Source: DASQPR01 sp963836785 | GTDB lineage: Bacteria > Actinomycetota > Actinomycetes > Mycobacteriales > Micromonosporaceae | DNA length: 64,000 nucleotides | NCBI GenBank assembly: GCA_963836785.1 | Contig: CAWIKW010000001.1 | Location: forward strand, 809,801 to 873,800 | Direction: 5' to 3' | Shown: positions 55,567 through 64,000 of the stretch, piece after piece | Layout of the letters: each line of letters begins with the position of its first letter | Numbering within the stretch: the stretch's first letter is position 1 | The notes under the pieces: generated by a model | What the model saw: only the letters and a program-made list of their open reading frames with translations | Databases searched by the model: none | Told to the model about the DNA's origin: nothing | Translations under genes and position numbers: made by a program

Positions 55567-56169
55567 AGTGACTCCGGTGGCTGGGCCGTTTCCCGGAATG
55601 ATCGCATGTCATGCCCTGGCGTTCATGCATTGAATTTGCCGTGGTTCATCGTTGTCGACCCGACGCCGGGCCGTTGCTGCCAATTGCACACCGCTTCGCG
55701 TCCCCATGGTCCTGTGCACGTCGCGCGCGTAAACGTTTGGTGCACGCGTCGAGTGGTTCGCGTTCCGCTAATGTCGCGAGCATGCAGCCGCCGGCGCACA
55801 CGAGGTTCGTGCCCCGGTTGCGTGCGACCAATGTGTCCACCCGATCAGTGAACACACGCTGTGGGCACCTGACGAGACGTGCGGTGGCTGGATGCATTGC
55901 CGGGTCTCTGGGTGCGCTTCGTGCTGGCATGAATGGCCACGGCTCGATTCGTACAGAAGGAGGTAACCGCTACCCCTCGACCGACCAGCGGTTTAAGAGT
56001 CGTGGGCACGGTGCCAGTCAAAGGCTTGTAAGGCAGGTCAGCCGTAGGTCCGCTGCGGCCGGTGTCTGCCGATGTCGGTCGCCTTGGCTGTACGAATGGC
56101 TGTACGCGCCATATGGCCACGTCCGCTGGGGTGGTGTACGGCTGGCCTGATGTTGGGCGTGTCGTTTAC
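55567..56169. other. Intergenic upstream of the IS256-like element
   Basis: About 600 bases. The open frames are Arg/Ser/Cys-rich and I accept none as a gene. No terminal repeat other than the IS arm is seen. Confidence 0.45.
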
Positions 56170-57521
56170 GTAGAGACGGTCACCGCGTAGATCCTTTTTC
56201 AGACGACCAAGTCATGATCAAGGAGACCGAACGCGATGACCGCACCCAAGAGTGTGACCGCTGCAAGCTTTCTACGCGAGCAACTGGACGCCGCGTCGCC
56301 GGATCTGTTGCGCGAGATGGTGAAGACGTTCGCGGACGCGTTGATGTCGGCCGAGGCCGACGCCGTCTGCGGCGCCCCGTACGGCACCCGCAGTGAGGAG
56401 CGTGTGAACTCCCGTAATGGTTACCGGGCAAGGGAATGGGACACCCGAGCCGGCACGGTGGAGCTGGCGATCCCGAAGCTGCGGCAAGGGTCCTATTTCC
56501 CGGATTGGCTGCTGGCGCATCGACGCCGCGCGGAGCAGGCCCTGGTGTCCGTGGTGGCCACGAGTTACCTGTTGGGGGTGTCGACGCGGCGGGTGGAGAA
56601 GCTCGTTGAACAGCTCGGCGTCGCCTCGTTGTCCAAGTCGCAGGTGTCGGAGATGGCCGCGCATCTCGACGCGCAGGTGGAGGCGTTCCGCAACCGACCG
56701 CTGGATGCCGGCCCGTACACGTTCGTGTGGTGTGACGCGCTTTCCATCAAGGTCCGTGAGGGCGGCCGGACCGTCAACGTGCATGCCCTGGTCGCGGTCG
56801 GTGTCAACGTCGACGGTGGCCGGGAGGTCCTCGGCCTGGATGTCGCCTCGACCGAGGACGGCGCCGGCTGGCTGGCCTTCCTGCGCTCGTTGACGCGCCC
56901 GCGGCCTGTCCGGGGTGCGGCTGGTGGTCTCCGACGCCCACGGCGGTCTGGTCGACGCGATCGGCGCCACCCTGCGCGGCACGGCGTGGCAACGATGCCG
57001 CACCCACTACCTGCGCAACCTGCTGACGAAGGTGCCGAAATCGGCGCAGCCGTGGGTGGCGACCATGGTCCGCACGGTCTTCGACCAACCCGACGCCGCG
57101 TCGGTGGCCGACCAGTTCGACCGGGTCGTGGAGGCGATCGAGGCCCGGTTCCCTGACGCGGCAACACATCTCGACGACGCCCGAGACGACCTGCTCGCGT
57201 TCGCAGCTTCCCGCACGAGATCTGGCGCCAGATCTGGTCCAACAACCCGCAAGAACGCCTCAACAAGGAGATCCGCCGCCGCACCGACGTCGTCGGGATC
57301 TTCCCGAACCGCGCCGCGATGATCCGACTCGTCGGCGCCGTACTGGCCGAGCAGACCGACGAATGGACCGAACAACGCCGCTACATGGGCCTAGAGATCC
57401 TCGCCAAGGCCCGACTCACCCTCGTCAACACCGACACCGACCAGACCCACCCGACCACACCCGACCCCGCGGCGATCGCCGCGTAACATCAACCCAGATC
57501 TCCACGGTGATCGTCTTCTAC
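56170..57521 (+). mobile_element. IS256-family-like insertion sequence
   Basis: 1352 bases. Imperfect inverted repeats: left 56170-56193 (GTAGAGACGGTCACCGCGTA and onward), right 57497-57521, whose complement reads GTAGAAGACGATCACCGTGG and onward. A broken IS256-type transposase lies between. No target duplication was identified. Confidence 0.75.
56236..57486 (+). pseudogene. IS256-type transposase, two frameshifts
   Basis: Three frames together read as one transposase (about 416 residues). Frame one: FVWCDALSIKVREGGRTV (first catalytic Asp). Frame two: RLVVSDAHGGLVDAIGATLR (second Asp) and TAWQRCRTHYLRNLLTKVPK. Frame three: PHEIWRQIWSNNPQERLNKE (catalytic Glu region) and RRTDVVGIFPNRAAMIRLVG, ending at TAA 57486. 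An extra base near 56896 and a missing base near 57206 explain the breaks. All three DDE parts are present, so either recent decay or sequence error. Confidence 0.85.
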
Positions 57522-57853
57522 ACCACTCCCGTGGACGTGGCCCGCGGTTTAGGAATTGTCGATCACTGGTCAGTGGCGATCTGCCTACCTGCTCCTCGTG
57601 CTGATCACGGACTGTCCGCCACTGTCGACGTTGGCCGTGGGTAACAGAGGCTGACCGCCGCATCGGGCACGCAGCCGGCATGCCGTGGTCCATTCGGTAA
57701 TCCGCCCGCCATTCTGAGCACTTTCGTAGACGTGGCCGCGAGGTCAATTGTCGTGGGCTTCCGTCGTCCCTGCGCGTCAGCGGCGTACTCATCGGGCGCT
57801 TGAGGCAGACATGTTGTTTTAGGTCCGCGGCGGCGGATATCGATCGGCGGTCA
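57522..57853. other. Intergenic, no gene recognised
   Basis: 330 bases between the IS256-like element and the I9-like gene. Nothing supported is seen. Confidence 0.45.
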
Positions 57854-58243
57854 TCACATTGGATAGTCCATGACTGCGGGTGTGATGAAGTCGACGCCGG
57901 GCGTGCGTCGTAGGGCGTCGAGCTGGTCGGCGGTGAGCGTGGCGGTGATCCACATTCCCGTGATTTCTACGTCTGCCGTGCGCAGATCAACACTTGCGAT
58001 GACGGTGGCGGGCGCGACGCCGCGCTGGACCTTGACCGTGTAGCGGTCAAGTACGTCGGGCTTCTGGTCGGCGTAGTGCAGAGGGGCCAAGCAGTCGGGG
58101 TTTTCCTCCACACCGGTGACAAGGGGATGGCTTTCAGCGGCGAGGCGCTGTGCGTCGGACAGCCTCGCCGTGAAACCCCTCGAGCCGGCTCGGAGGATCT
58201 CCGCCGTTCCGATTGTCAGATCGGTCAAGAGTTCCGCTGGCAC
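57854..58243 (-). CDS. Small protein with tandem inhibitor-I9-like domains
   Basis: 129 residues. Residues ~20-50 (GFTARLSDAQRLAAESHPLV then TGVEEN) match the C-terminal half of a subtilisin propeptide (I9) fold; residues ~65-125 (RYTVKVQRGVAPATV, WITATLTADQLDALRRTPGV, DFITPAV) form a second, more complete I9 domain. No signal peptide and no peptidase domain follow. I9 modules inhibit or chaperone subtilases, so this could be a stand-alone subtilase inhibitor; family assignment is tentative. The start ATG 58243 is unsupported by a strong ribosome site. Confidence 0.5.
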   Translation of the reverse strand: MPAELLTDLTIGTAEILRAGSRGFTARLSDAQRLAAESHPLVTGVEENPDCLAPLHYADQKPDVLDRYTVKVQRGVAPATVIASVDLRTADVEITGMWITATLTADQLDALRRTPGVDFITPAVMDYPM

Positions 58244-58446
58244 GGTCTCATAAAGACTCGGTCGGCCATATCGGACAAAGACTGGGCGTGGCTCTCGGCT
58301 GTCGGTGATGTGTTCTCCTTCCAGACCGTTTGCGCGATCTTTATGCGACCGGGTTGCCGATCGCGGTGGTAACGGCCGGTCTGGCTTGGTGGACCCGTGC
58401 CGTCCGCTACGGGCGACCGCCTAGTTGGGGTCCTCATGGGCCGGGT

Positions 58447-58653
58447 CTAGGACAGCAAGAGCAGAACCAGTGCGAACGCGGCGCAGGCCGCCAGGATCAC
58501 CGAACCGAATAGAAGCATTCCCCACGCGGGGATTCTTACAGGCGGGCCTTTCATCTTTGGGGCATGGGGATCGTACAATGGCCAAACTCCACTCGACTGG
58601 GGCCGGCCGCTTTCGATATTGGTCTTGGTAAACAGATCTCTTATACGACTCAT
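58447..58653 (-). CDS. Small single-TM protein (68 aa)
   Basis: 68 residues with a hydrophilic N-terminus (MSRIRDLFTKTNIESGRPQS) and one C-terminal TM helix (GMLLFGSVILAACAAFALVL). The ATG at 58653 has GAGGG 8 bases upstream; an in-frame ATG at 58668 also exists. No family recognised. It lies 170 bases downstream of the 168-residue membrane-anchored gene on the same strand and may belong to it. Confidence 0.5.
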   Translation of the reverse strand: MSRIRDLFTKTNIESGRPQSSGVWPLYDPHAPKMKGPPVRIPAWGMLLFGSVILAACAAFALVLLLLS

Positions 58654-58822
58654 CCCGTTATCCCTCATCTCGGACGTCTCGTGGCAGCGCCACGTTCGAT
58701 CGCGAAACCGCAGAAACCACGATACTGATCGGCGCCATCTCGGCTGGTCCGCGGCGAGTTCCCGCCCACATTCCCGGACGCTTGTGCACGGCGGCGATGA
58801 GTTCGTCGGTAGTGGTCAAACA

Positions 58823-59329
58823 TCACAGTCGGCCTGTATCGCGTTCGCACGTGACGTCCACCTCGATCACATCGAGGTTTCCTCCAACCCAGCTGTCGAC
58901 CTGCTGGGTTGACATGCGCACAACATCGTCAAGCTGGTATTCAGACGTTTCGCGAGTAAGCGACACATCGCAGCGGCCCGTCTGAGGCGTCGTTGGATCG
59001 GCATCGGCCACTCCATGCCAACCCGTTCCGGGTGGATCGATGCCCTGTGTCGGCACCCAGACCAGCCCCGGCCCTGTGAACCCAAGCATGGGATCGAGCC
59101 TGGCCGGTCCGACGTACCAACGCTGGACGCAGTTACACGAGTCACTGCCGCCGTGGTAGGCGCTGATGTCGTGGTAGACCGCGTCCACCCGAATCAGTCC
59201 CATGTAGGCCACGCTGTGCTCGCTTGGGTCTCCAAAGAATCGGGAATATAACCTACCCGCCCCGGCGGTCAGGCCAATGAGGCACGTAGCGACAAGCGCG
59301 TACGCAAGCAACTTCCGACGCCTGCTCAT
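58823..59329 (-). CDS. Membrane-anchored extracytoplasmic protein (168 aa)
   Basis: 168 residues. N-terminal signal/anchor (MSRRRKLLAYALVATCLIGL) and an exported part with four cysteines (SDSCNCVQRWYVG, RCDVSLTRE, VDVTCERD) that may form disulfides. No family recognised. The gene ends close to the single-TM gene on the same strand and begins 90 bases from the left end of the IS21-like element, so its promoter region may have been altered by that insertion. Confidence 0.55.
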   Translation of the reverse strand: MSRRRKLLAYALVATCLIGLTAGAGRLYSRFFGDPSEHSVAYMGLIRVDAVYHDISAYHGGSDSCNCVQRWYVGPARLDPMLGFTGPGLVWVPTQGIDPPGTGWHGVADADPTTPQTGRCDVSLTRETSEYQLDDVVRMSTQQVDSWVGGNLDVIEVDVTCERDTGRL

Positions 59330-59491
59330 CGCACTCCCTTAGGTTTCTGCGCAAGCTAGCACCCCGGTTCAACACGGTCGGTTCCACTGCTGATATCTGA
59401 CCTGGCCTTTTGGTGTGGCCTCTGTCGCCGACGCTCGAATAATGACCCCCTAGCGACGTTCGAATATTGACCCCCTCTTGATGATCGAGAG

Positions 59492-60725
59492 GTGTTGAAC
59501 GTGGAGGACTGGGCGGAGATCCGTCGGCTTCATCGGGCCGAGGGTATGCCGATCAAGGTGATTGCCCGTCGGTTGGGCATTGCGCGGAACACGGTCCGTA
59601 GGGCGATCGCGGCGGCGGAGCCGCCGCGATATGAGCGGGCGGGGAAGGGCTCGATCGTGGATGAGGTCGAGCCGCAGATCCGGGAGTTGTTGAGGCAGTG
59701 GCCGACGATGCCGGCGACGGTGATCGCGGAACGGATCGGCTGGAGCACGGTCGTTGACGGTCCTCAAGGATCGGGTGCGGGTGCTGCGGCCGTTGTTCCT
59801 GCCGCCGGATCCGGCGCAGCGCACCGAATACGAGGCGGGTGCAGATCGCGCAGTGTGATCTGTGGTTCCCGCCGGCGGAGGTCCCGTTGGGATTCGGTCA
59901 GGCCGGGTCCCCGCCGGTGTTGGTGATGGTGGCCGGGTATTCGCGGTGGCTGTCGGCGGTGATGATCCCGTCGCGGCAGATCCCGGACCTGTTGCTGGGT
60001 CATTGGGCGATCATCTCGGCGTTGGGTGTGGCGCCGCGGATGTTGGTCTGGGACAACGAGTCCGGGATCGGTCAGTGGCGCGGTGGCAAGCCGCAGCTGA
60101 CCGCGGCGATGAACGCGTTCCGGGGAACATTGGGGATCACGGTCCGGCAGTGCCGCCCGAACGATCCGGAGTCCAAGGGCCTGGTCGAGCGGGCCAACGG
60201 CTACCTGGAGACATCGTTCCTGCCCGGGCGCAGCGTTCACCTCGCCGCAGGATTTCAACCTCCAGTTGCAGGCGTGGTTGCCGGTGGCGAACAACCGCCA
60301 GCACCGGGCGTTGGGCTGCCGGCCCGCGGACCGTTTGGATGCCGACCGGGCCGCGATGGTGCCGCTGCCGCCGGTCGCACCGACCGTCGGGGTGGCGGCT
60401 GACGACCCGGCTGCCGCGCGATCACTACGTGCGTCTGGATGCCAACGACTACTCGGTGCACCCCTCCGTGGTCGGCCGCCGCGTCGAGGTCCAGGCCGAC
60501 ATGACCCACGTTCAGGTCGCCTGTGACGGACGGCCGGTCGCCCGCCACGACCGCTGCTGGGCCAGGCATCAGTCGATCACCGACCCGGCCCACCGCAGCG
60601 CGGCCGACCAACTCCGCGAGGCGCACCGGCGGGCGTCGGTGACACCGATCGCGACACCGGTCGAGTCCCGGGACCTGGCCGACTATGACCGGATGTTCGG
60701 CCTCGACGACCTGGAGGTGGCCTGA
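59492..60725 (+). pseudogene. IstA transposase, four frameshifts
   Basis: An IS21-type transposase can be read across four +1 breaks. Segments: IRRLHRAEGMPIKVIARRLG (helix-turn-helix), then CDLWFPPAEVPLGFGQ, VWDNESGIGQWRGGKPQLTA, NDPESKGLVERANGYLETSF, then NNRQHRALGCRPADRLDADR and DHYVRLDANDYSVHPSVVGR. Extra single bases lie near 59747, 59841, 60235 and 60389-60392 (a GGGG run). D and E of the DDE core are in VWDNESG and SKGLVERANG. The product would be about 400 residues. Confidence 0.85.
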
Positions 60726-61522
60726 TGCCCACCAAGACAACCACGGCTCCAGCCCGCAACGTCTCTGCTGAGATCGCGTTTCTGACCCGGGCGTTGAAAG
60801 CCCCGTCCCTGGCCGCGGCGGTCGAGCGTCTCGCCGAACGGGCCCGGGCCGAGTCCTGGTCGCACGAGGAGTTCCTGGCCGCGTGTCTGCAACGGGAGGT
60901 CTCCGCCCGCGAGTCCCACGGCGGTGAGGGCCGCATCCGCTCGGCCCGGTTCCCGGCCCGCAAAGCCTTGGAGGACTTCGACTTCGACCACCAACGCTCA
61001 CTGAAACGCGACACCATCGCCCACCTCGGGACCCTGGATTTCGTCACGGCGAAAGACAACGTCGTGTTCCTCGGACCACCCGGCACCGGCAAGACACACC
61101 TGTCGATCGGGCTCGGGATCCGGGCCTGTCAGGCCGGGCACCGGGTTGCGTTCGCCACCGCCGCCCAGTGGGTCGCCCGCCTCGCCGACGCCCACCACTC
61201 CGGCCGCCTCGAAGACGAACTGGTCAAACTCGGCCGCGTCCCGCTGCTGATCATCGACGAGGTCGGCTACATCCCGTTCGAAGCCGAAGCCGCGAACCTG
61301 TTCTTCCAACTCGTCTCATCCCGCTACGAACGCGCCTCACTCATCGTCACCAGCAACAAACCCTTCGGCCGGTGGGGTGAGGTCTTCGGCGACGACGTCG
61401 TCGCCGCGGCCATGATCGACCGGCTCGTCCACCACGCCGAGGTCATCTCCATGAAAGGAGACAGCTACCGACTCAAGGACCGCGACCTGGGACGCGTCCC
61501 AGCAGCACAAACCAACGACTAA
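60725..61522 (+). CDS. IstB ATPase, IS21 transposition helper
   Basis: 265 residues, intact. AAA+ ATPase: Walker A VFLGPPGTGKTHLSI, Walker B LLIIDEVGYIPF, sensor LIVTSNKPFGRWGEVFGDDV and MIDRLVHHAEVISM. IstB helps IstA to insert the element into target DNA. The start overlaps the istA stop (TGATG). The N-terminal ~100 residues are the usual helical arm. It is the only complete gene of the element. Confidence 0.92.
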   Translation: MPTKTTTAPARNVSAEIAFLTRALKAPSLAAAVERLAERARAESWSHEEFLAACLQREVSARESHGGEGRIRSARFPARKALEDFDFDHQRSLKRDTIAHLGTLDFVTAKDNVVFLGPPGTGKTHLSIGLGIRACQAGHRVAFATAAQWVARLADAHHSGRLEDELVKLGRVPLLIIDEVGYIPFEAEAANLFFQLVSSRYERASLIVTSNKPFGRWGEVFGDDVVAAAMIDRLVHHAEVISMKGDSYRLKDRDLGRVPAAQTND

Positions 61523-61591
61523 CCAAACCCAACGGCGAGGGGGTCAATTTTCACCCGTCGCCAGGGGGTCCAAATTCGGCCGACGTTGACA

Positions 61592-62186
61592 GCCTCACCC
61601 TCCAGACTGCGGCTTTCGCCGTATGCCGTCGACCCACCTCCAGGGAGCGGGCCTGCCTCACCGGGTCCAGGTGGAGCGCCCAACCGGACGAACGACCTGG
61701 ACCCGGTGAGGCAGGTCTGCTCGGCTTCGCCTGGGTCGATGGTGGAGGCGACCAACCGGAGCCCGAGATCCGGGGGTCCGGGGCACAGCCCTGGGTCGTA
61801 GCCCCGGTATCACCGTATTCAAATCACCGATCCGCGGATGTGGGTGCGGCCGGCTCGGCGCGCGCGGCAGGCCGAAGGTCGAAAGCGTGGCGCCGAGCCA
61901 GCACGGTCGCGCCGCGCGTGCGCGGCGCCTTGATCTACATTAGAGATTAAAATCGGCAATTGATTCGGTGCCGTACTGTCGGTGCCGTACCGGGCGCCGG
62001 ATTCTCTCGGTCTGGCGCGCTGGAGCTTGCTGCGCTGCCGTGTCATGGGTAGCCTACGCGCCGTGGGCTGCGACGTGTTTGCCCAACGGTTCGAGGGTGG
62101 CGATTCGGCGGCGATGCCGGCGATGCACTCGTCTTGCGGTTCGCGCCGTATATCGGCCTACGGCGGGTTCTCGTGACGTGAAACTC
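61592..62186. other. Intergenic with dispersed repeat copy 2
   Basis: 595 bases beyond the IS21 element with no accepted gene. It contains repeat copy 2 and, at 61930-61985, an AT-rich patch before a duplicated GTGCCGTAC. Confidence 0.45.
61625..61780. repeat. Dispersed structured repeat, copy 2 (truncated), with 21-bp hairpin
   Basis: Starts GCCGTCGACC, then a perfect 21-bp inverted repeat (61652-61672 and 61695-61715, 22-base loop), then the shared GGTCTGCTCGGCTTCGCC at 61714-61731. The later part (hairpin and 28-base block of copies 1 and 3) is missing. Confidence 0.75.
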
Positions 62187-62537
62187 ATGAGTAGAGAGCA
62201 TTTCCGGCGGGCTGCCCGAACACCCAGCGGGATGACCGGCCTTGCGTTGTTGCTGATCGGTGCTGTCACGGCGGCAACTGCAGGACTTCCTCTCGGGGCT
62301 CTGATAATTGGCGATCCTGTTAGTCGGTCCGCTTTGCTGTACATGGGCGTCTCGTTCGGGAGCGGGGTCGTGCTCGCGGTAGTTGGCAACTATCTGTGGT
62401 ATCGGGCAAAGGTCGCCACACGACATACGCCTCGCGCAGTCGTAAAGCGACTACACGTGGCGGGCTCGGCAGTACTCGCAACGTGCGGCTCAGCTGACCG
62501 GTCCCACAACTGCGAAGGGGATGCGGTGCCCTGTTGA
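62187..62537 (+). CDS. Small membrane protein (116 aa)
   Basis: 116 residues with two TM helices (MTGLALLLIGAVTAATAGLP and LLYMGVSFGSGVVLAVVGNY) and a basic C-terminal tail. No family recognised. ATG 62187 is the likely start; a GTG 9 bases upstream is in frame. Its 3' end overlaps the right 30-bp direct repeat, so the tail may be altered by recombination. Codon bias is moderate. Confidence 0.45.
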   Translation: MSREHFRRAARTPSGMTGLALLLIGAVTAATAGLPLGALIIGDPVSRSALLYMGVSFGSGVVLAVVGNYLWYRAKVATRHTPRAVVKRLHVAGSAVLATCGSADRSHNCEGDAVPC

Positions 62538-62563
62538 CGCCTAGGCGTCACCGCTCGTACGCC
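62534..62563. repeat. 30-bp direct repeat, right copy
   Basis: Same 30 bases as 54203-54232 with one mismatch; here the inner palindrome GACGCCTAGGCGTC is perfect. The two copies flank 8.3 kb that holds both IS elements. Confidence 0.75.
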
Positions 62564-62644
62564 GGCCCTCAACGGTTCTATCGCCTGCCGGGACGCGGCT
62601 GGTCAACCGACGCTTGACATCACCTTGCTGGCGAAGGCCCGTCC

Positions 62645-62991
62645 GCCGTCGACCACCCTCTGGGGAGCGGGCCGGCCGGTGTCGCCGCATCACTCGAGCG
62701 AGCCTTAGCGGTGCGATGAACGTTTGCGGCGGTGCCGGCTGGTCTGCTCGGCTTGCCTGGTCGGCGGTGGATGGGCCGGCCCGGACCGGGGCCAGAGATC
62801 CCGCCGGAGGCCGCGTTCTTGCACACCGAGGTACCGCGCTCTTCGGAATTGGGATTCGCGCCGGCGGCGGGCCCCGGTAGGGAGGACTCGGTCGCGGAGC
62901 GCCAGCGGAGCGGCCGTTGTCCGCGCCCTGGTCGCGGCGCGTACGGCCCGCTTGGCGGGCCGTCTTGAACTTCGTACAGAAAGTTCTCACA
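62645..62991. repeat. Dispersed structured repeat, copy 3
   Basis: Starts GCCGTCGACC, imperfect inverted arms (62675-62689 and 62725-62739), GGTCTGCTCGGCTTGCC at 62741-62757, a hairpin (62944-62951 / 62955-62962) and a final 28-base block at 62964-62991 identical to copy 1. Confidence 0.75.
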
Positions 62992-63066
62992 GGTCGAAAG
63001 CGACACGAATGACCCGGGCCGGGTCCGGGGAACTCACGCCGCGACGGGAGGTGTCGGGGTTCCCGC

Positions 63067-63366
63067 CTAGCCGTCCGCGCCCAACGCGGCATGACCGGAC
63101 GGTATGCCGCCACGCTGATCAGCGACATGTGCAGGAATGGGCGTGTCAACCGACTGGGGGGTCTCGGCCTCCCAGCGCAGCAGGTCGCCTGGCTGGCAGT
63201 TGAGTTCCTCGCAGAGCGCGGCGAGCGTCGAGAAGCGCACCGCCTTGGCGCGGCCGTTCTTGAGTACCGCCAGGTTGGCGGGAGTGATCCCTACGCGGTC
63301 CGCGAGCTCGCCCACGGACATCTTCCGCTTGGCTAGCATCACGTCGATGTCGACAGCGATCGGCAT
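63067..63366 (-). CDS. XRE/Cro-C1-family regulator (YozG-like)
   Basis: 99 residues. Helix-turn-helix in MSVGELADRVGITPANLAVL and VRFSTLAALCEELNCQPGDL, typical of the small YozG-type regulators found next to DUF2975 genes. The ATG at 63366 overlaps the stop of the DUF2975 gene (TGATG), so the pair is one operon. The C-terminal ~30 residues are polar. It probably binds the palindrome upstream of the operon. Confidence 0.85.
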   Translation of the reverse strand: MPIAVDIDVMLAKRKMSVGELADRVGITPANLAVLKNGRAKAVRFSTLAALCEELNCQPGDLLRWEAETPQSVDTPIPAHVADQRGGIPSGHAALGADG

Positions 63367-63857
63367 CAGATCACCGCGTCCAACTCGGCCTGCATCTGCG
63401 CGGCTTCGACGTCGCGCGCGACAGCCTGGGCGAGCAGCATCCGAAGTACCAGCACGATGAGCGCGACACCGAGGATGGCCACGCCAACGCCACCCATGAT
63501 GATGGTGACGCCTGGGTCATCCCGCTGGTCGGGCGCATTGATGGCCGTAACCGCGAACCACACGAGGGCAGCCGACACGATCGCGCCGATCACGACGTCG
63601 ACGTATCGGAAGGCGGCGTGGGAGAACACGGTTCCACGGCGCACCATCGTCACCAGCCGCAATACACAGACCAGGGCGACCTGGACCGACGCCATCCCCA
63701 GGATCGTCATGACGCGGAACGCGGTCAGCGGGAGCGAGCCGTCCTCCGGGTCGCTCCCGCTGGCCAACGCCCACACCATTCCTGCCTGCACGAACACCGT
63801 GCCGGCGAGCATCACCACGAGCACGGCGCGCAGCGCCCGCACTGTCAGCTTTCCCAC
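63366..63857 (-). CDS. DUF2975 family membrane protein
   Basis: 163 residues with four TM helices: LRAVLVVMLAGTVFVQAGMV, MTILGMASVQVALVCVLRLV, VIGAIVSAALVWFAVTAI and VGVAILGVALIVLVLRMLLA. The pattern and the partner XRE gene match DUF2975. The function of the family is unknown. GTG 63857 has GGAAGG upstream; the open frame continues to 63914 but would include the operator. Confidence 0.82.
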   Translation of the reverse strand: MGKLTVRALRAVLVVMLAGTVFVQAGMVWALASGSDPEDGSLPLTAFRVMTILGMASVQVALVCVLRLVTMVRRGTVFSHAAFRYVDVVIGAIVSAALVWFAVTAINAPDQRDDPGVTIIMGGVGVAILGVALIVLVLRMLLAQAVARDVEAAQMQAELDAVI

Positions 63858-63886
63858 GCTGATCCTTCCATCGATTTGCGACGGGA

Positions 63887-63907
63887 ATCTATCGACTATC
63901 GATAGAT
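63887..63907 (-). promoter_or_regulatory. Palindromic operator candidate upstream of the DUF2975-XRE operon
   Basis: Perfect 9-bp inverted repeat ATCTATCGA / TCGATAGAT (63887-63895, 63899-63907) with a 3-base spacer, 30 bases before the GTG start on the minus strand and overlapping the AT-rich promoter area. Probable autoregulation by the XRE protein. Confidence 0.6.
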
Positions 63908-64000
63908 AAGGCAAGGGCTGGAACGGAGGGCCGGGTCCCCTGCATTGACCCTCGAGAAGGCATGTAGATAGCGACCTTGCTGATGCATCCGCATATCGAC

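Larger units (their letters stand above)
59423..61591 (+). mobile_element. IS21-family insertion sequence with 5-bp target duplication
   Basis: 2169 bases. Both ends begin TGTC, and each carries two copies of a GACCCCCT-type motif (left TGACCCCCT at 59443 and at 59468; right complement GGACCCCCT then TGACCCCCTC), the multiple-end-repeat layout of IS21 elements. The host sequence GCCTC directly flanks both ends (59418-59422 and 61592-61596). It encodes istA (broken) and istB. Confidence 0.88.

Overview
The window is high-GC DNA with GTG/ATG starts, strong third-position G/C bias, several ECF sigma factors, two PknB-type membrane Ser/Thr kinases and many MerR/ArsR/IclR/LacI regulators. This fits a large-genome actinobacterium. 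I cannot name the genus from sequence alone. No rRNA operon, complete tRNA or CRISPR array was seen.

Layout. 1-6 kb: 3' end of a LacI regulator with a GH13 alpha-glucosidase, a methyltransferase and a 7-TM protein. 5-13 kb: signalling block with a CBS-GGDEF-EAL protein, two ECF sigma factors (one ATGA-coupled to a membrane anti-sigma-like protein), a STAS antagonist and a PknB-like kinase. 14-20 kb: lipoprotein, a large DivIVA-like coiled-coil protein, SnoaL-like and HesB/IscA-like proteins, and a secreted beta-helix protein with a near-ideal terminator. 21-28 kb: MFS exporter, then a sugar-acid locus (IlvD/EDD dehydratase diverging from IclR and two zinc alcohol dehydrogenases). 28-34 kb: AlkA-type glycosylase, membrane diguanylate cyclase, second kinase, alpha/beta hydrolase. 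34-36.5 kb: MerR-ABC exporter operon with a textbook MerR promoter (palindrome inside a 20-bp spacer).

37-46.6 kb is accessory DNA between two same-oriented tRNA 3'-end relics. It holds a broken tyrosine integrase and genes for detoxification or resistance-like functions (YciI, VOC, MFS/ArsR, GNAT, BBE oxidoreductase, Nudix, aminoglycoside phosphotransferase-like). 47-54.2 kb is a putative defence island: an Mrr-type endonuclease with a long coiled coil, a reverse transcriptase with a C-terminal helical region (split by one missing base in a G run), and an OLD-type ATPase-Toprim nuclease. 54-63 kb is a mobile-element graveyard: IS256-like and IS21-like elements (the latter with a 5-bp target duplication), a 30-bp direct repeat at 54.2 and 62.5 kb, and three copies of a structured dispersed repeat. 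The window ends with a DUF2975/XRE pair and a palindromic operator.

Several reading frames (a membrane protein at 7.1 kb, the reverse transcriptase, both IS transposases) are broken by single-base indels. Either these genes are decaying or the assembly carries indel errors; the distinction matters most for the reverse transcriptase.
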